In this document: positions 18,326-26,728 of the stretch, piece by piece
How the letters are laid out: each line of letters begins with the position of its first letter
Numbering within the stretch: position 1 is the stretch's first letter
Source: Streptomyces fulvorobeus
GTDB lineage: Bacteria; Actinomycetota; Actinomycetes; Streptomycetales; Streptomycetaceae
NCBI RefSeq assembly: GCF_013167895.1
Contig: NZ_BLWC01000001.1
Coordinates: 2,604,001 to 2,668,000 of the forward strand
Length of the DNA stretch: 64,000 nt
Direction: 5' to 3'
Program-made: the position numbers and the translations under genes
Notes under the pieces: generated by a model
What the model was told of the DNA's origin: nothing
Seen by the model: only the letters and a program-made list of their open reading frames with translations
Databases searched by the model: none

Positions 18326-18353
18326 CCCGCCGATCATCGGATCGGCGGGTTTT
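18326..18353 (+). terminator. rho-independent terminator after fmdB-like gene
   Basis: A perfect 10-bp stem (CCCGCCGATC / GATCGGCGGG, 18326-18335 and 18340-18349) with a 4-base loop is followed by TTTT, 30 bases after the stop codon. Confidence 0.85.
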
Positions 18354-18393
18354 CCCTTGCCCCGGCAGGGCACCCAGGGCCTAGTGTGACCTC

Positions 18394-19284
18394 ATGGTCA
18401 ACGCAGAACTTGGTGCAGAAGCTGGGACAGGGGCCGCGGCCGGCGCCGCGCCGGACGGCGCGGACATCGGGGTGATCGGCGGATCGGGACTCTACTCCTT
18501 CCTGGAGGACGTCACCGAGGTCCGGGTGGATACCCCCTACGGGACACCCAGCGACTCGGTCTTCCTGGGCGAGGTCGCCGGACGCCGGGTCGCGTTCATG
18601 CCCCGGCACGGGCGCGGCCACCACCTGCCGCCGCACCGGATCAACTACCGGGCCAACCTGTGGGCCCTTCGCTCGGTCGGCGTGCGCCAGGTGCTCGCGC
18701 CGTGCGCGGTGGGCGGGCTGCGGCCGGAGTACGGGCCGGGCACGCTGCTCGTACCGGACCAGCTGGTGGAGCGCACCAAGGCACGCACGCAGACCTACTA
18801 CGACGGTGAGGTCCGGGCCGACGGCGCGCAGCCGAACGTGGTCCACCTCGGCTTCGCCGATCCGTACTGCCCTCACGGCCGCCAGGCCGCCCTCGCGGCG
18901 GCCCGCGGGCGGGACTGGGAGGCGGTGGACGGCGGAACGCTGGTCGTGGTCGAGGGACCGCGCTTCTCCACCAGGGCGGAGTCGCGCTTCCACGCGGCCA
19001 TGGGCTGGTCGGTGGTGGGGATGACAGGCCACCCGGAGGCGGTGCTCGCCCGCGAACTGGCGCTCTGCTACACGACGTTGACGCTGGTGACGGACCTCGA
19101 CGCGGGCGCCGAGGCCGGCGAGGGCGTCTCCCACGGGGACGTGCTGAAGGTGTTCGCCGCCAACGTGGAACGGCTGCGGTCGGTGCTGTCCGACGCGGTG
19201 GCCGGGCTGCCGAAGGACGCGGACCGCGACTGTGCCTGCGCGCACGCGCTGGACGGGATCACCACGGGGATCGAGCTGCCGTAG
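18394..19284 (+). CDS. mtnP: S-methyl-5'-thioadenosine phosphorylase (PNP/MTAP family)
   Basis: This 296-residue phosphorylase cleaves methylthioadenosine (or a purine nucleoside) with phosphate. Motifs are IGVIGGSGLYSF (phosphate loop), MPRHGRGHHLPPHRINYRAN, APCAVGGL, VEGPRFSTRAESRF and the substrate-selecting GMTGHPEAVLAREL. Most purine phosphorylases have TN/SM-type variants at the last motif, so the exact purine specificity is uncertain. ATG at 18394 follows the fmdB terminator directly, so it has its own promoter. A strong hairpin follows downstream. Confidence 0.85.
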   Translation: MVNAELGAEAGTGAAAGAAPDGADIGVIGGSGLYSFLEDVTEVRVDTPYGTPSDSVFLGEVAGRRVAFMPRHGRGHHLPPHRINYRANLWALRSVGVRQVLAPCAVGGLRPEYGPGTLLVPDQLVERTKARTQTYYDGEVRADGAQPNVVHLGFADPYCPHGRQAALAAARGRDWEAVDGGTLVVVEGPRFSTRAESRFHAAMGWSVVGMTGHPEAVLARELALCYTTLTLVTDLDAGAEAGEGVSHGDVLKVFAANVERLRSVLSDAVAGLPKDADRDCACAHALDGITTGIELP

Positions 19285-19461
19285 GAGTGTGGGGCCGGGC
19301 CGGGCCCGGTCTTGCGGGTGCGGCTCGGGCGACCGGGGTGGCGCGTGCGGCGGACGGGTGTGGCGCGGGCGGCGGATTTGGCTCCGGCGACGGTGCGGCG
19401 GGTGTGGCTCCTGCGACGGGCCTGGCCCTTGGGGCCGAGGTGGCGCGTGTGGGTGTCCGGG

Positions 19462-19488
19462 ATATCCACAGGCTGTGCGCTGTCCACA
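19462..19488 (+). promoter_or_regulatory. pair of DnaA-box-like 9-mers
   Basis: ATATCCACA (19462-19470) and CTGTCCACA (19480-19488) each differ by one base from DnaA boxes (TTATCCACA and the Streptomyces form TTGTCCACA). They are in the same orientation, 18 bp apart, in a 303-bp gap (19285-19587) that otherwise holds only a hairpin. Two near-matches can arise by chance. Confidence 0.3.
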
Positions 19489-19522
19489 GGGCTCGGCAGG
19501 ATCTTCCCGGACGGTGGATCGT

Positions 19523-19560
19523 GAGGGGAGTTCGGCGGGACGGCCCGCCGGGCTCCCCTC
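19523..19560 (+). terminator. GC-rich hairpin downstream of mtnP
   Basis: The nested stem has arms GAGGGGAG/CTCCCCTC (19523-19530, 19553-19560) enclosing GGCGGG/CCCGCC (19534-19539, 19544-19549) with small internal loops. It has no T run and is a likely terminator for the phosphorylase gene. Confidence 0.55.
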
Positions 19561-19587
19561 GTTGGTCCCCTACGACGTCCCACGCGG

Positions 19588-20166
19588 ATGTCCGTCACGG
19601 CAGGCGGTGCAGGCATGTCCTCCCTTTCCCCGCTCTCCTTCCCCTCCACCGCTCCCGCGCCCTGCGGGGTGCCCGCGTTTCCTCCGCTGCGGGTGCGCGG
19701 AGGTGGCGCGCACCGGCTGCGGCGGGTGCTGCGCAGACGCCGCGGGCCCATGGCCGCGGGGCTGGCGCTGACCGCTGCCGCGCTGGCCGCTTCGGGCGCG
19801 GGTGCCTCGGGTCCGCGTGGTGAGGGGGGAGCGGCGGCCGGGCCGTCAGCGGCGGCGGAGCGGACCGTGCGCCTGGTGTCGGCGCCCGTCCGGATCGCCG
19901 ACGCCGCGACGGTCCGGCTGCTTCGGCCCGGAGACCGCGTCGATGTGATCGCCGCCGGCGAGGCGGACTCCGTCGCGCGTGTGGTGGTGAAGGACGCGCG
20001 GGTGGCGGCCGTACCGCGTCCGGCGGATGGCGGCTCGGCCGGGGACGGACCGGAGCCGGGCGGCGGCGCCCTGGTCGTGCTGTCGGTGGAGCGGGACACC
20101 GCGGCGGCGCTGGCCGGTGCGGGAGTCTCGGGCCAGCTCGCGGTGGCGGTGGCTCATGCGCACTGA
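19588..20166 (+). CDS. SAF-domain (CpaB/RcpC-like) secreted or anchored protein
   Basis: This 192-residue protein has an Arg-rich N-terminus and one hydrophobic Ala-rich segment (about residues 54-72), consistent with a signal anchor. The SAF-like domain that follows (VRLVSAPVRIADAATVRLLRPGDRVDVIA) is typical of RcpC/CpaB, periplasmic components of Flp/Tad pili, or of flagellar FlgA-like proteins. No other Tad genes are nearby, so a pilus role is not supported by context. Start could be ATG 19588 or ATG 19615. It lies just upstream of mscL. Confidence 0.7.
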   Translation: MSVTAGGAGMSSLSPLSFPSTAPAPCGVPAFPPLRVRGGGAHRLRRVLRRRRGPMAAGLALTAAALAASGAGASGPRGEGGAAAGPSAAAERTVRLVSAPVRIADAATVRLLRPGDRVDVIAAGEADSVARVVVKDARVAAVPRPADGGSAGDGPEPGGGALVVLSVERDTAAALAGAGVSGQLAVAVAHAH

Positions 20167-20279
20167 CGTTCCACCAAGTCGCCTGCCCGAGAAGATGAAC
20201 TGGACATCCAAGCCTTCCGCCGCCTTAGGTTGCGGAGCAGTTTGCTCCCCCTACGGCACATACGAAGGACATCTCAATC

Positions 20280-20798
20280 GTGAGCGAGAAGAAGGTCAGT
20301 CTGCTCGAAGGCTTCAAAGCCTTCCTGACGCGCGGCAACGTCATCGACCTGGCCGTCGCAGTCGTCATCGGAGCGGCGTTCACCAATGTCGTGAACGCGG
20401 TGGTCAAGGGGCTCATCAACCCACTGGTCGGCGCGTTCGGCACCCAGGGCCTGGAGGAGTACACCTCCTGTCTGAAGAACCCCTGCACCACGGACCCGAA
20501 GACCGGCGAGGCGGAGGGCATCGAGATCCTGTGGGGGTCGGTGCTCAGCGCGGCGCTCAGTTTCCTGATCACGGCGGCGGTCGTGTACTTCCTGATGGTC
20601 CTGCCGATGGCGAAGTATCTGGCCAGGCGGGCCGCCATGCAGGCTGCCAAGGAAGGCGTGCAGGAGACGCTGGAGGTCAGCGAGCTGGAGGTGCTGAAGG
20701 AGATCAGGGACGCGCTCGTGTCACAGCGCGGGGGACCGGCCGACGGCGGTGGTACGGGCGCAGGCGATGCGCCCGGCGGCAGGAGTACCGGCGCGTAG
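20280..20798 (+). CDS. mscL: large-conductance mechanosensitive channel MscL
   Basis: This 172-residue channel opens under membrane tension to release solutes. It has the N-terminal amphipathic helix LLEGFKAFLTRGNVIDLAVAV (TM1 with the RGNVIDLAV signature), a periplasmic loop of about 45 residues with two Cys, TM2 (AALSFLITAAVVYFLMVLP) and a C-terminal helix. The tail of about 30 Gly-rich residues is longer than in E. coli (136 residues in total). GTG start with GAAGGA about eight bases upstream. Confidence 0.93.
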   Translation: MSEKKVSLLEGFKAFLTRGNVIDLAVAVVIGAAFTNVVNAVVKGLINPLVGAFGTQGLEEYTSCLKNPCTTDPKTGEAEGIEILWGSVLSAALSFLITAAVVYFLMVLPMAKYLARRAAMQAAKEGVQETLEVSELEVLKEIRDALVSQRGGPADGGGTGAGDAPGGRSTGA

Positions 20799-20857
20799 TA
20801 CGGCGGTCGGCGCGGCTGACCGCGGCGGCGCTGCCGGCCAGCGCCGGGCGGCCGGCG

Positions 20858-21091
20858 TCACCCGTGGTGGGGCGGCTTCTCGTCCAGGAAGCGTGCCAGA
20901 TCCGCGGCACTGCCGCCGCTCGGAGTCCGCTCACCCCATCCCCGGTCCGTATCGTCCGGGGACTGCTGGTCCAGCGGATCATCGAAGACGAGAGCCGGTT
21001 TCGGCTGGGGCTCCCTCGGTGGCTGCTGCTCCTTGGGCTGCTGCCGCTGCTGCTTCGAATCTCGCGGTCCGTGGACGGGGGCGGTGCTCAT
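20858..21091 (-). CDS. small Gln/Pro-rich hypothetical protein
   Basis: This 77-residue protein has a Gln/Pro-rich first half and an acidic, more ordered second half (DDPLDQQSPDDTDRGWGE, then AADLARFLDEKPPHH). I recognise no domain. It is the last gene of the leftward molybdo-oxidoreductase operon, 21 bp after the two-TM protein gene. Codon use looks genuine. Function unknown. Confidence 0.65.
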   Translation of the reverse strand: MSTAPVHGPRDSKQQRQQPKEQQPPREPQPKPALVFDDPLDQQSPDDTDRGWGERTPSGGSAADLARFLDEKPPHHG

Positions 21092-21112
21092 AGGTCCAGG
21101 ATACGGCGGTGG

Positions 21113-21535
21113 TCAACGGTCCTTCGGGTCCAGCAGCCACAGTCCCAGTACGGCGAGGAACGACAGGCAGAGGAAGCCGGCGCCCCACCAGGCGGTACCT
21201 GTGCTGCCTTCCATCCACTCGTCGACGACGACCGTCAGACCCCAGAGCTGGCCGACGACCACGGTCATCGCGAGGGTGAGCCGGGCGGTCAGCTTCGCGG
21301 AGCGCTCGGGTTCCTGGTCGGTTCCGGCGCCCGGACCCGGACCGGTGTGACGGACGCGGGAGTCGCCGTATCCGCTGGTGGCGCGGATCTGCGGATACCG
21401 CTCGCGGACGGGCCGGTTGAGCTCGGGCCGGGCGCTGCCCGGGCGGTACTCCGGATAGCGGGGGCCCTGGGGTGGGCCCACGCTCCGTGAGGGCCGCGGG
21501 CCCTGCGGGTCGGAGGGCTGTCGGGGTTCGGTCAC
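21113..21535 (-). CDS. two-TM membrane protein, unknown function
   Basis: This 140-residue protein has a Pro/Arg-rich disordered N-terminal half (about 75 residues) followed by two membrane helices (about residues 82-103 and 113-135). No recognised catalytic motif. The GTG at 21535 overlaps the TGA of the Rieske gene (GTGA), so it is coupled to that operon and may be a membrane partner of the redox complex; that is inference. Confidence 0.7.
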   Translation of the reverse strand: MTEPRQPSDPQGPRPSRSVGPPQGPRYPEYRPGSARPELNRPVRERYPQIRATSGYGDSRVRHTGPGPGAGTDQEPERSAKLTARLTLAMTVVVGQLWGLTVVVDEWMEGSTGTAWWGAGFLCLSFLAVLGLWLLDPKDR

Positions 21536-22359
21536 GTCCGCCTGCCAGGGTTCTCGGCTACGGGGGTGCCGAGGCGGGGCGGCGTGGCGCCCTGTACTCG
21601 GGCCCCGGGCGCGGTCGCGGACCCGGGCGCGGTCGCGGACCCGAGGCCGGCTCCGACCCCGGCTGCGGTCCCAGGCGCGGTTGCGGCTCCGACCCCGGCT
21701 GCGGCCCCGGCCCGGGACGGTGCCTCGGCGCCGCCCCCGGTGCCGGGGCAGCCGATCCGGGCGGCGAGGCCGGGATCGTCCTTGCCGATCTGCCGGCACA
21801 GACCGTCCTCGGCACTCTCCCCGGAGCGGGCCGTCGCGATGGCCCACACGCTTCCGTCCGGCCTCTCGGTGAGCACCACCTTGGGCAGTCCGCGCGGCGG
21901 TGGGCCCGCCGTGACCTCACCGGTCCTGGCGTCGAAGACGCCTTCGTGGCAGGGGCAGTACAGCTCCCCTTCCGTCCCCCGCTCCTTGCGCCACAGGACG
22001 GCGCAGGCGAGATGGGTGCAGACGGCGGAGTAGCCGACGAGGGTGCCGTCGTTGAGCCGCAGAGCGACCGCCCTGTCCTCGTCCCCCGGGTAGCGGAAAG
22101 CGAGGGACTCACCGGGCAGGAGCTGCTGGGCGACCTTCCTGGGCTCCGGCTGACTGCCGTCCTCCTCGTCCCCGTGGCGGTGCAGGATGCCGCCTGCCAC
22201 GCCGAGCCCTCCGATCGCGAGGCCGCCGGAGACGGTGGTGACGATCCGTAGGTAGTCGCGTCGGGTGGTGAGGGAGTCGGCGGCAAGCCTGTCGTGCGGC
22301 GCGGCGCGTTCGTCGCCGGAGTGCCGGTCACCGCCGGGCTGCTGGTCGGTGACGCTCAT
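21532..22359 (-). CDS. Rieske [2Fe-2S] protein with Tat-type signal
   Basis: The 275-residue protein begins with a Tat-like motif (TTRRDYLRI) and a hydrophobic helix (about residues 40-62). The Rieske cluster ligands follow: CTHLAC (Cys, His) and CPCHEG (Cys, His). GPPPRGLPK matches the Pro loop of Rieske proteins. A C-terminal tail of about 75 residues of Ala/Gly/Thr/Pro pseudo-repeats is unusual. It lies in an operon with a molybdopterin oxidoreductase, a four-cluster ferredoxin and a cytochrome-b-like subunit, so it probably passes electrons between quinone and that complex. Its start overlaps the ferredoxin gene stop. Confidence 0.87.
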   Translation of the reverse strand: MSVTDQQPGGDRHSGDERAAPHDRLAADSLTTRRDYLRIVTTVSGGLAIGGLGVAGGILHRHGDEEDGSQPEPRKVAQQLLPGESLAFRYPGDEDRAVALRLNDGTLVGYSAVCTHLACAVLWRKERGTEGELYCPCHEGVFDARTGEVTAGPPPRGLPKVVLTERPDGSVWAIATARSGESAEDGLCRQIGKDDPGLAARIGCPGTGGGAEAPSRAGAAAGVGAATAPGTAAGVGAGLGSATAPGSATAPGARVQGATPPRLGTPVAENPGRRT

Positions 22360-22958
22360 CGGCGTACGTCCTCACCGTTGATCTCGACGACGGGAAGGCC
22401 GCCCGGCACGGGCCACCGCATCCGCTCGGCGGGGACGACCATGGCCACCCCGGTCCGCACCTCGCTCTCACCGAAGACGAAGGTGTCGGCGACCTCCACA
22501 CCCGGCCGCTCGGCCCGCAGCTCCTCGATCGTCCCGTAGAACAGCGCGCCCGTAGGGCAGACGGTGGCGCACATGGGGGCCAGACCGTAGGAGGTGCGGT
22601 CGTAGCAGAGGTTGCACTTCATCTGGAGCTTCGCCTGGAGGTCGATCTTCGGGACGCCGAAGGGGCAGGCGTTGACGCAGTTGGCGCAGCCGATGCAGCG
22701 GGTGGTGTCGGCCTGCTGCACCACCCCGTCCGCGGTGATCAGGATCGCGTCGGCGGGACAGACCTCGGCACAGGGGGCCACCGGGTCCTCGCAGTGCATA
22801 CAGACCGTGGGAAGGGAGGCGACCGACCGGCCCTCGTCGGTGTAGTCGAGGTGGATCATCGATTTGCCGCGGTGCGAGTCGCACTCGCGGCAGGCGGAGA
22901 CACACGCCTGGCAGCCGATGCAGCGCCCGGGGTCGATGAAGATCGTCTTTCCCATCAT
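22356..22958 (-). CDS. 4Fe-4S ferredoxin subunit (DmsB/FdhB/HycB-like)
   Basis: This 200-residue electron-transfer subunit carries four cysteine clusters in the order typical of the NrfC/DmsB/FdnH group. CIGCQACVSAC opens the series, followed by CMHCEDPVAPCAEVC, CIGCANCVNACPFGVP, and CNLCYDRTSYGLAPMCATVC. These bind four [4Fe-4S] clusters that shuttle electrons between the molybdenum subunit and the membrane subunit. It starts 7 bases after the stop of the catalytic gene. Two adjacent ATGs (22958, 22955) are equivalent. Confidence 0.92.
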   Translation of the reverse strand: MMGKTIFIDPGRCIGCQACVSACRECDSHRGKSMIHLDYTDEGRSVASLPTVCMHCEDPVAPCAEVCPADAILITADGVVQQADTTRCIGCANCVNACPFGVPKIDLQAKLQMKCNLCYDRTSYGLAPMCATVCPTGALFYGTIEELRAERPGVEVADTFVFGESEVRTGVAMVVPAERMRWPVPGGLPVVEINGEDVRR

Positions 22959-22965
22959 GTGGGTG

Positions 22966-25293
22966 TCAGCTCCTCTCCGACGTGCCGCGGCCCTGCGGGG
23001 CCGTGGGCGGCAGCGGGTCGGTACGGGAGACCTGGGTCTCCGGGTAGGCGACGCGCCCGGGGCCGGCGGGCGGGGCGGGGACCTCGTCGATCTGCGTGGC
23101 GTGCTCGATGCGGCAGGCGCACACCTTGTACTCGGGGATCTTGGAGCGGGGGTCCAGGGCGTCGATGGTGAGGGCGTTGGCGGCGGTGGGGACCGGCCAG
23201 TGGTAGGGGATGAAGACGGTGTCGGGGCGGATCGCCTCGGTGACCAGGGCGGGGAAGACCTCGCTGCCGCGCCGGGTGACGACGCGGACCGGCTCGCCGT
23301 TGCGGAAGCCGTGCGAGGGGTGGACCTCCGCCCAGGGGCGCGGGGTCTGCTCGACGAGGGCGCCCAGACGTCGGGTCTGGTTGCCGGAGAGGAAGTGGGC
23401 GACGGTACGGCCGGTGGTCAGGGACATGGGGTGCTCGTCGTCGTACGGGTCCATCGGCGGGTGCCACTCGACGACCTGCAAGTGGATTCTGCCGTCGGGG
23501 TGGTAGGTCTTCCCGTCCTCGAACAGCCGGGGGGTGCCCGGGTGGTCCGTGGTGGGGCAGGGCCAGGCGATGCCGCCGGTCTCCTCCAGCCGTTCGTACG
23601 TGATGCCGTAGTAGTCGTTCACCGTGCCCGCGGAGGCGGTACGCAGTTCGTCGAAGACCTCACGGGAGCCGGCGAACGCGAACTTGTCGGCCGCGCCGAG
23701 GCGGCGGGCGAGCTCGCACATCACCCAGGTGTCGGTGCGCACGCCGGGCGGCGGGTCCTGTGCCTTGTTGTGCTTGACCACCCGGGCCTCGGCGTTGGCC
23801 ATCACCCCTTCGTCCTCGGCCCAGGTGGTGACGGGGAAGACGACATGCGCGTTGGCAGCGGTCTCGGAGAGGAAGAAGTCGAATTGGGCGTGGAACTCGA
23901 GGGCGTCGTATCCCTCCTTGACCACCTTGTAGTGGGGGAGGGAGACGAAGGGGTTGTTGCAGATGCCGATCAGGCCGCGGATCTCGCGGCGCTGCATCTG
24001 CCAGACCATCTCCATCATCGAGGTACCGGCTCCCGGGAGTTCGGACTCCTCGATGCCCCAGATCTCGCAGATCTGCCGGCGGTGCTCCTCGTTCAGGATC
24101 GAGCGGCCGCCGGGCAGGAGGTCGGACTTCTGGCCGTGCTCCCGGCCGCCCTGGCCGTTGCCCTGGCCGGTGAGGGTGCCGTAGCCGGCGCCCGGCTTGC
24201 CGATGTGGCCGGTGGCCGCGCAGAGGTTGATCACGGTGAGGCAGTTCTCGACGCCCTGCGAGTGGTGCTCGATGCCCCGGGCGTGCCAGGCCATGGCCCT
24301 GGGGGCGCGCGCGAAGGCACGGGCGACCTGGACGATCTGTTCGGCGGGGATGCCGCAGATCTCGGCCGCGCGGGCGGGCGGGTACTCGGCGGCCTTCGCG
24401 CGGACCTCCTCCCAGCCGGTGGTGTGGGCGGCGAGGTAGCCGGTGTCGGTCAGGCCCTCTTCGACGACCACGTGGAGCACGGAGTTGAAGAAGGCCGAGT
24501 CGGTACCGGGTCTGAGCGCGACGTGGATGTCGGCGGTGCGGGCGATCGCGGTCTCGCGCGGGTCGATGACGATGAGGCGGGCGCCACGGTCCCGGGCTCC
24601 CCAGACGTACTGGGTCAGCACGGGGAAGCACTCGCCGATGTTGGAACCCGCGATCAGCAGGCAGTCGGTGAGCAGGATGTCGGAGAAGGGGTTGCCGGCC
24701 CGGTCGATGTTGAAGGCGAGCTTGTTGGCGCCCGCGGCGCTCACCATGCACAGGCGCCCGTTGTAGTCGACGTGCCGGGTCCTGAGCGCGACCCGGGCGA
24801 ATTTGCCGACCAGGTAGGTCTTCTCGGAGAAGAGGCTGGCGCCGCCGAGGAGTCCGAAGGCGTCGTTGCCGTGGGCCAGCTGGATGCGCTTGATCTCGGA
24901 GACAGTGAAGTCGAGCGCCTCCTCCCAGGAGACCTCCTGGAAGGCTTCGTCACGGGAGCGGCGCATGAGCGGGGCGGTGAGCCGGTCGGGGTGGTTGACC
25001 TGCTGGTAGGCGTTGATGCCCTTGGGGCACAGACGCATGCGGTTGATGTCGTGGTTGCGGGGTTCGACACCGAAGACCTTGCCGCCCCGGTCGACGCGCA
25101 GGTACATCCCGCACTGGACCCCGCAGAAGCAGCAGTGGGTGGGGACGAGCGTCTCGCCGTTCTGGTCGGCGTGCCACTGGTCGGCCGGGATGCCGCCCGC
25201 GTCGCGGAAGCCCCGGGTGCCGGGGGGCGCGAGGGAGGGGTCGAGTGGGACGACGGCCGTACGGCGGTCGGCAGCGGGCGGGTCCGCGGTCAC
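22966..25293 (-). CDS. molybdopterin oxidoreductase catalytic subunit (nitrate reductase/formate dehydrogenase type)
   Basis: This bis-MGD enzyme has about 775 residues. The N-terminal [4Fe-4S] motif is CCFCGVQC followed about 30 residues later by RLCPKG, whose Lys is typical of Nap/Nas/Fdh enzymes. Later segments include GSNIGECFPV, DPRETAIARTADIHVALRPG, GHIGKPGAGYGTLTGQGNGQG and a C-terminal MopB/NAD-like domain (SLTTGRTVAHFLSG). No twin-Arg signal, so it is cytoplasmic-facing. The GTG at 25293 overlaps the TGA of the upstream membrane subunit. The nearest types are assimilatory nitrate reductases and formate dehydrogenases; the partners (ferredoxin, Rieske, cyt b) argue for a quinone-linked enzyme. 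Substrate not determinable from sequence. Confidence 0.85.
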   Translation of the reverse strand: MTADPPAADRRTAVVPLDPSLAPPGTRGFRDAGGIPADQWHADQNGETLVPTHCCFCGVQCGMYLRVDRGGKVFGVEPRNHDINRMRLCPKGINAYQQVNHPDRLTAPLMRRSRDEAFQEVSWEEALDFTVSEIKRIQLAHGNDAFGLLGGASLFSEKTYLVGKFARVALRTRHVDYNGRLCMVSAAGANKLAFNIDRAGNPFSDILLTDCLLIAGSNIGECFPVLTQYVWGARDRGARLIVIDPRETAIARTADIHVALRPGTDSAFFNSVLHVVVEEGLTDTGYLAAHTTGWEEVRAKAAEYPPARAAEICGIPAEQIVQVARAFARAPRAMAWHARGIEHHSQGVENCLTVINLCAATGHIGKPGAGYGTLTGQGNGQGGREHGQKSDLLPGGRSILNEEHRRQICEIWGIEESELPGAGTSMMEMVWQMQRREIRGLIGICNNPFVSLPHYKVVKEGYDALEFHAQFDFFLSETAANAHVVFPVTTWAEDEGVMANAEARVVKHNKAQDPPPGVRTDTWVMCELARRLGAADKFAFAGSREVFDELRTASAGTVNDYYGITYERLEETGGIAWPCPTTDHPGTPRLFEDGKTYHPDGRIHLQVVEWHPPMDPYDDEHPMSLTTGRTVAHFLSGNQTRRLGALVEQTPRPWAEVHPSHGFRNGEPVRVVTRRGSEVFPALVTEAIRPDTVFIPYHWPVPTAANALTIDALDPRSKIPEYKVCACRIEHATQIDEVPAPPAGPGRVAYPETQVSRTDPLPPTAPQGRGTSERS

Positions 25294-26437
25294 TTGAAGC
25301 CCTTCTTGACCTGGGAGAGGTAGGCGCTGCCGCGCAGCACCCGCTTGCAGCGCGGGCAGTACTCGGCCCACGCGTCGAAGCCGAGCCGCAGGTCGCGCAT
25401 GGTGGCGCGCAGGTTCTCGACGTACGGGGCGGTGTCGACGGGTTCGGCGCAGCGGCGGCAGACGAAGACCTGGTCGTCCTTGCGGCCGGTGTACTTGAAC
25501 AGCTGCATCCCGACCGCCGCCGGGCGCTGCACGATGTGGAAGAACTTCCCGAAGGGGATGTAGATGAGGGTGAAGACCACGGACACCATGTGGAGGATCG
25601 CCAGGAACTGGTAGCCGCCGCCGTGCAGGAAGACCGAGGAGAAGGTGAGCAGCAGGCCGGTGACGGAGATGACGATGAGCGCGATCAGCGGCACCAGGTC
25701 GTAGGCGAAACGCTGACCGGTGCCCGCGCCTCGGTCCCTCATCCGGCGCCAGAGGAAGTAGGAGGCGCCGGGGATGACGAGCACGGCGGCGATGTCGAGC
25801 CCGTGGAACATCAGCAGGCCCACGATGTTCAGCGCGTCGAAGCCGAGTACCTCGAAGCCCCAGACGCGCATCTCGTAACCGGGGCCGGAACCGTTGGCCG
25901 AGGTGAAGGTGAACCAGCCCCAGGTCAGCGGGAAGGTGATCAGGGCGGCCAGCACGCAGCCCAGAAGATCAGCTGGTGGGCGGCCCACCGGGCGTGCGAC
26001 CGGGCGCCGAGGAACTTCTGGAAGCCCAGATAGGTGGCGATCATCTTCGGCAGGGCGGTGGGGGCCCTGCGGAAGTTCTGCACGGAGAGGAGGCTGCGTC
26101 GGCCCTGGACGAAGAGGCGCCGGGCGCCGGGTGCGGAGATCCACACCGTGTAGCGGTAGGCGACGCCGAAGGCGAGGAAGACGGTGGCCACGGCGTACGG
26201 GAGGAGGGCCGAGTCGAAGTTCCGCAGCATGCGGCTGCCGAGCACGATCGCGATGATCAGCAGGACGGAGACGGCGACACCGGCCAGGGTCGCCCGCACG
26301 GTGACGGAGCGGGGCCCGCGGGCGGCCTCGCGTTCCGGCCCCGGGGCGGCGGGCGCCTGGACACCGCTCCCGGCGGGGACCCCGGTGCGGGCACCGGGGT
26401 CGGGTGGCTCCGCTGAAGCTGCTGATGGCTCGGTCAC
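25290..26437 (-). pseudogene. cytochrome-b/NarI-like membrane subunit, frameshifted
   Basis: The N-terminal frame (GTG 26437) encodes a Pro-rich head, two membrane helices and FLGARSHARWAAHQLIFW. The C-terminal frame continues GCVLAALITFPLTWGWF, then four more helices with several His that could ligate heme, and ends with two CxxC pairs (CRRC, CPRC). The join needs one extra base: GGG on the minus strand (CCC at 25960-25962) should be GGGG. Joined, it is about 382 residues. It heads the leftward redox operon and would anchor the molybdenum enzyme and exchange electrons with quinone. The lesion may be a sequence error. Confidence 0.75.
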
Positions 26438-26603
26438 GCGGCCACCGTATGACCGGTTGGAGCGTCAAGCACTGTTTTGTATAGTTTTGGGGTGAGCGCG
26501 TCGCCCGGGCACCGGGCGGCGCCCGCCCGGTCACCGCTGCTCGAAGGGGGCATCTGGGAGGCTCGGACTCACTCCCGGCGCACGGCAGTTCATCCTCATT
26601 ATC

Positions 26604-26641
26604 CGAAAAGTACCGGGAACTTTTCGTGTCTGCCCGACGTT
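26604..26641 (+). promoter_or_regulatory. ECF-type promoter overlapped by an inverted repeat
   Basis: GGAAC (26616-26620), an 18-bp spacer and GTT (26639-26641) fit the sigma-R/ECF layout (GGAAT-N18-GTT) with one deviation. A perfect 8-bp inverted repeat CGAAAAGT-N7-ACTTTTCG (26604-26626) overlaps the -35 and could be an operator. The downstream gene starts at 26729. Confidence 0.45.
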
Positions 26642-26728
26642 TTCCCGATCCCCGGTCACGATGTCAGACCCAGGGGCTACGTTGAGCACGCACCAAGTCA
26701 CACGCGGCGACGGCCTGGAGACAGCACC

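Noticed and set aside
19232..19823. Several long plus-strand frames across the mtnP-SAF gap
   Set aside because: Arg/Gly/Trp-rich translations without RBS or homology; the region contains a hairpin terminator instead.
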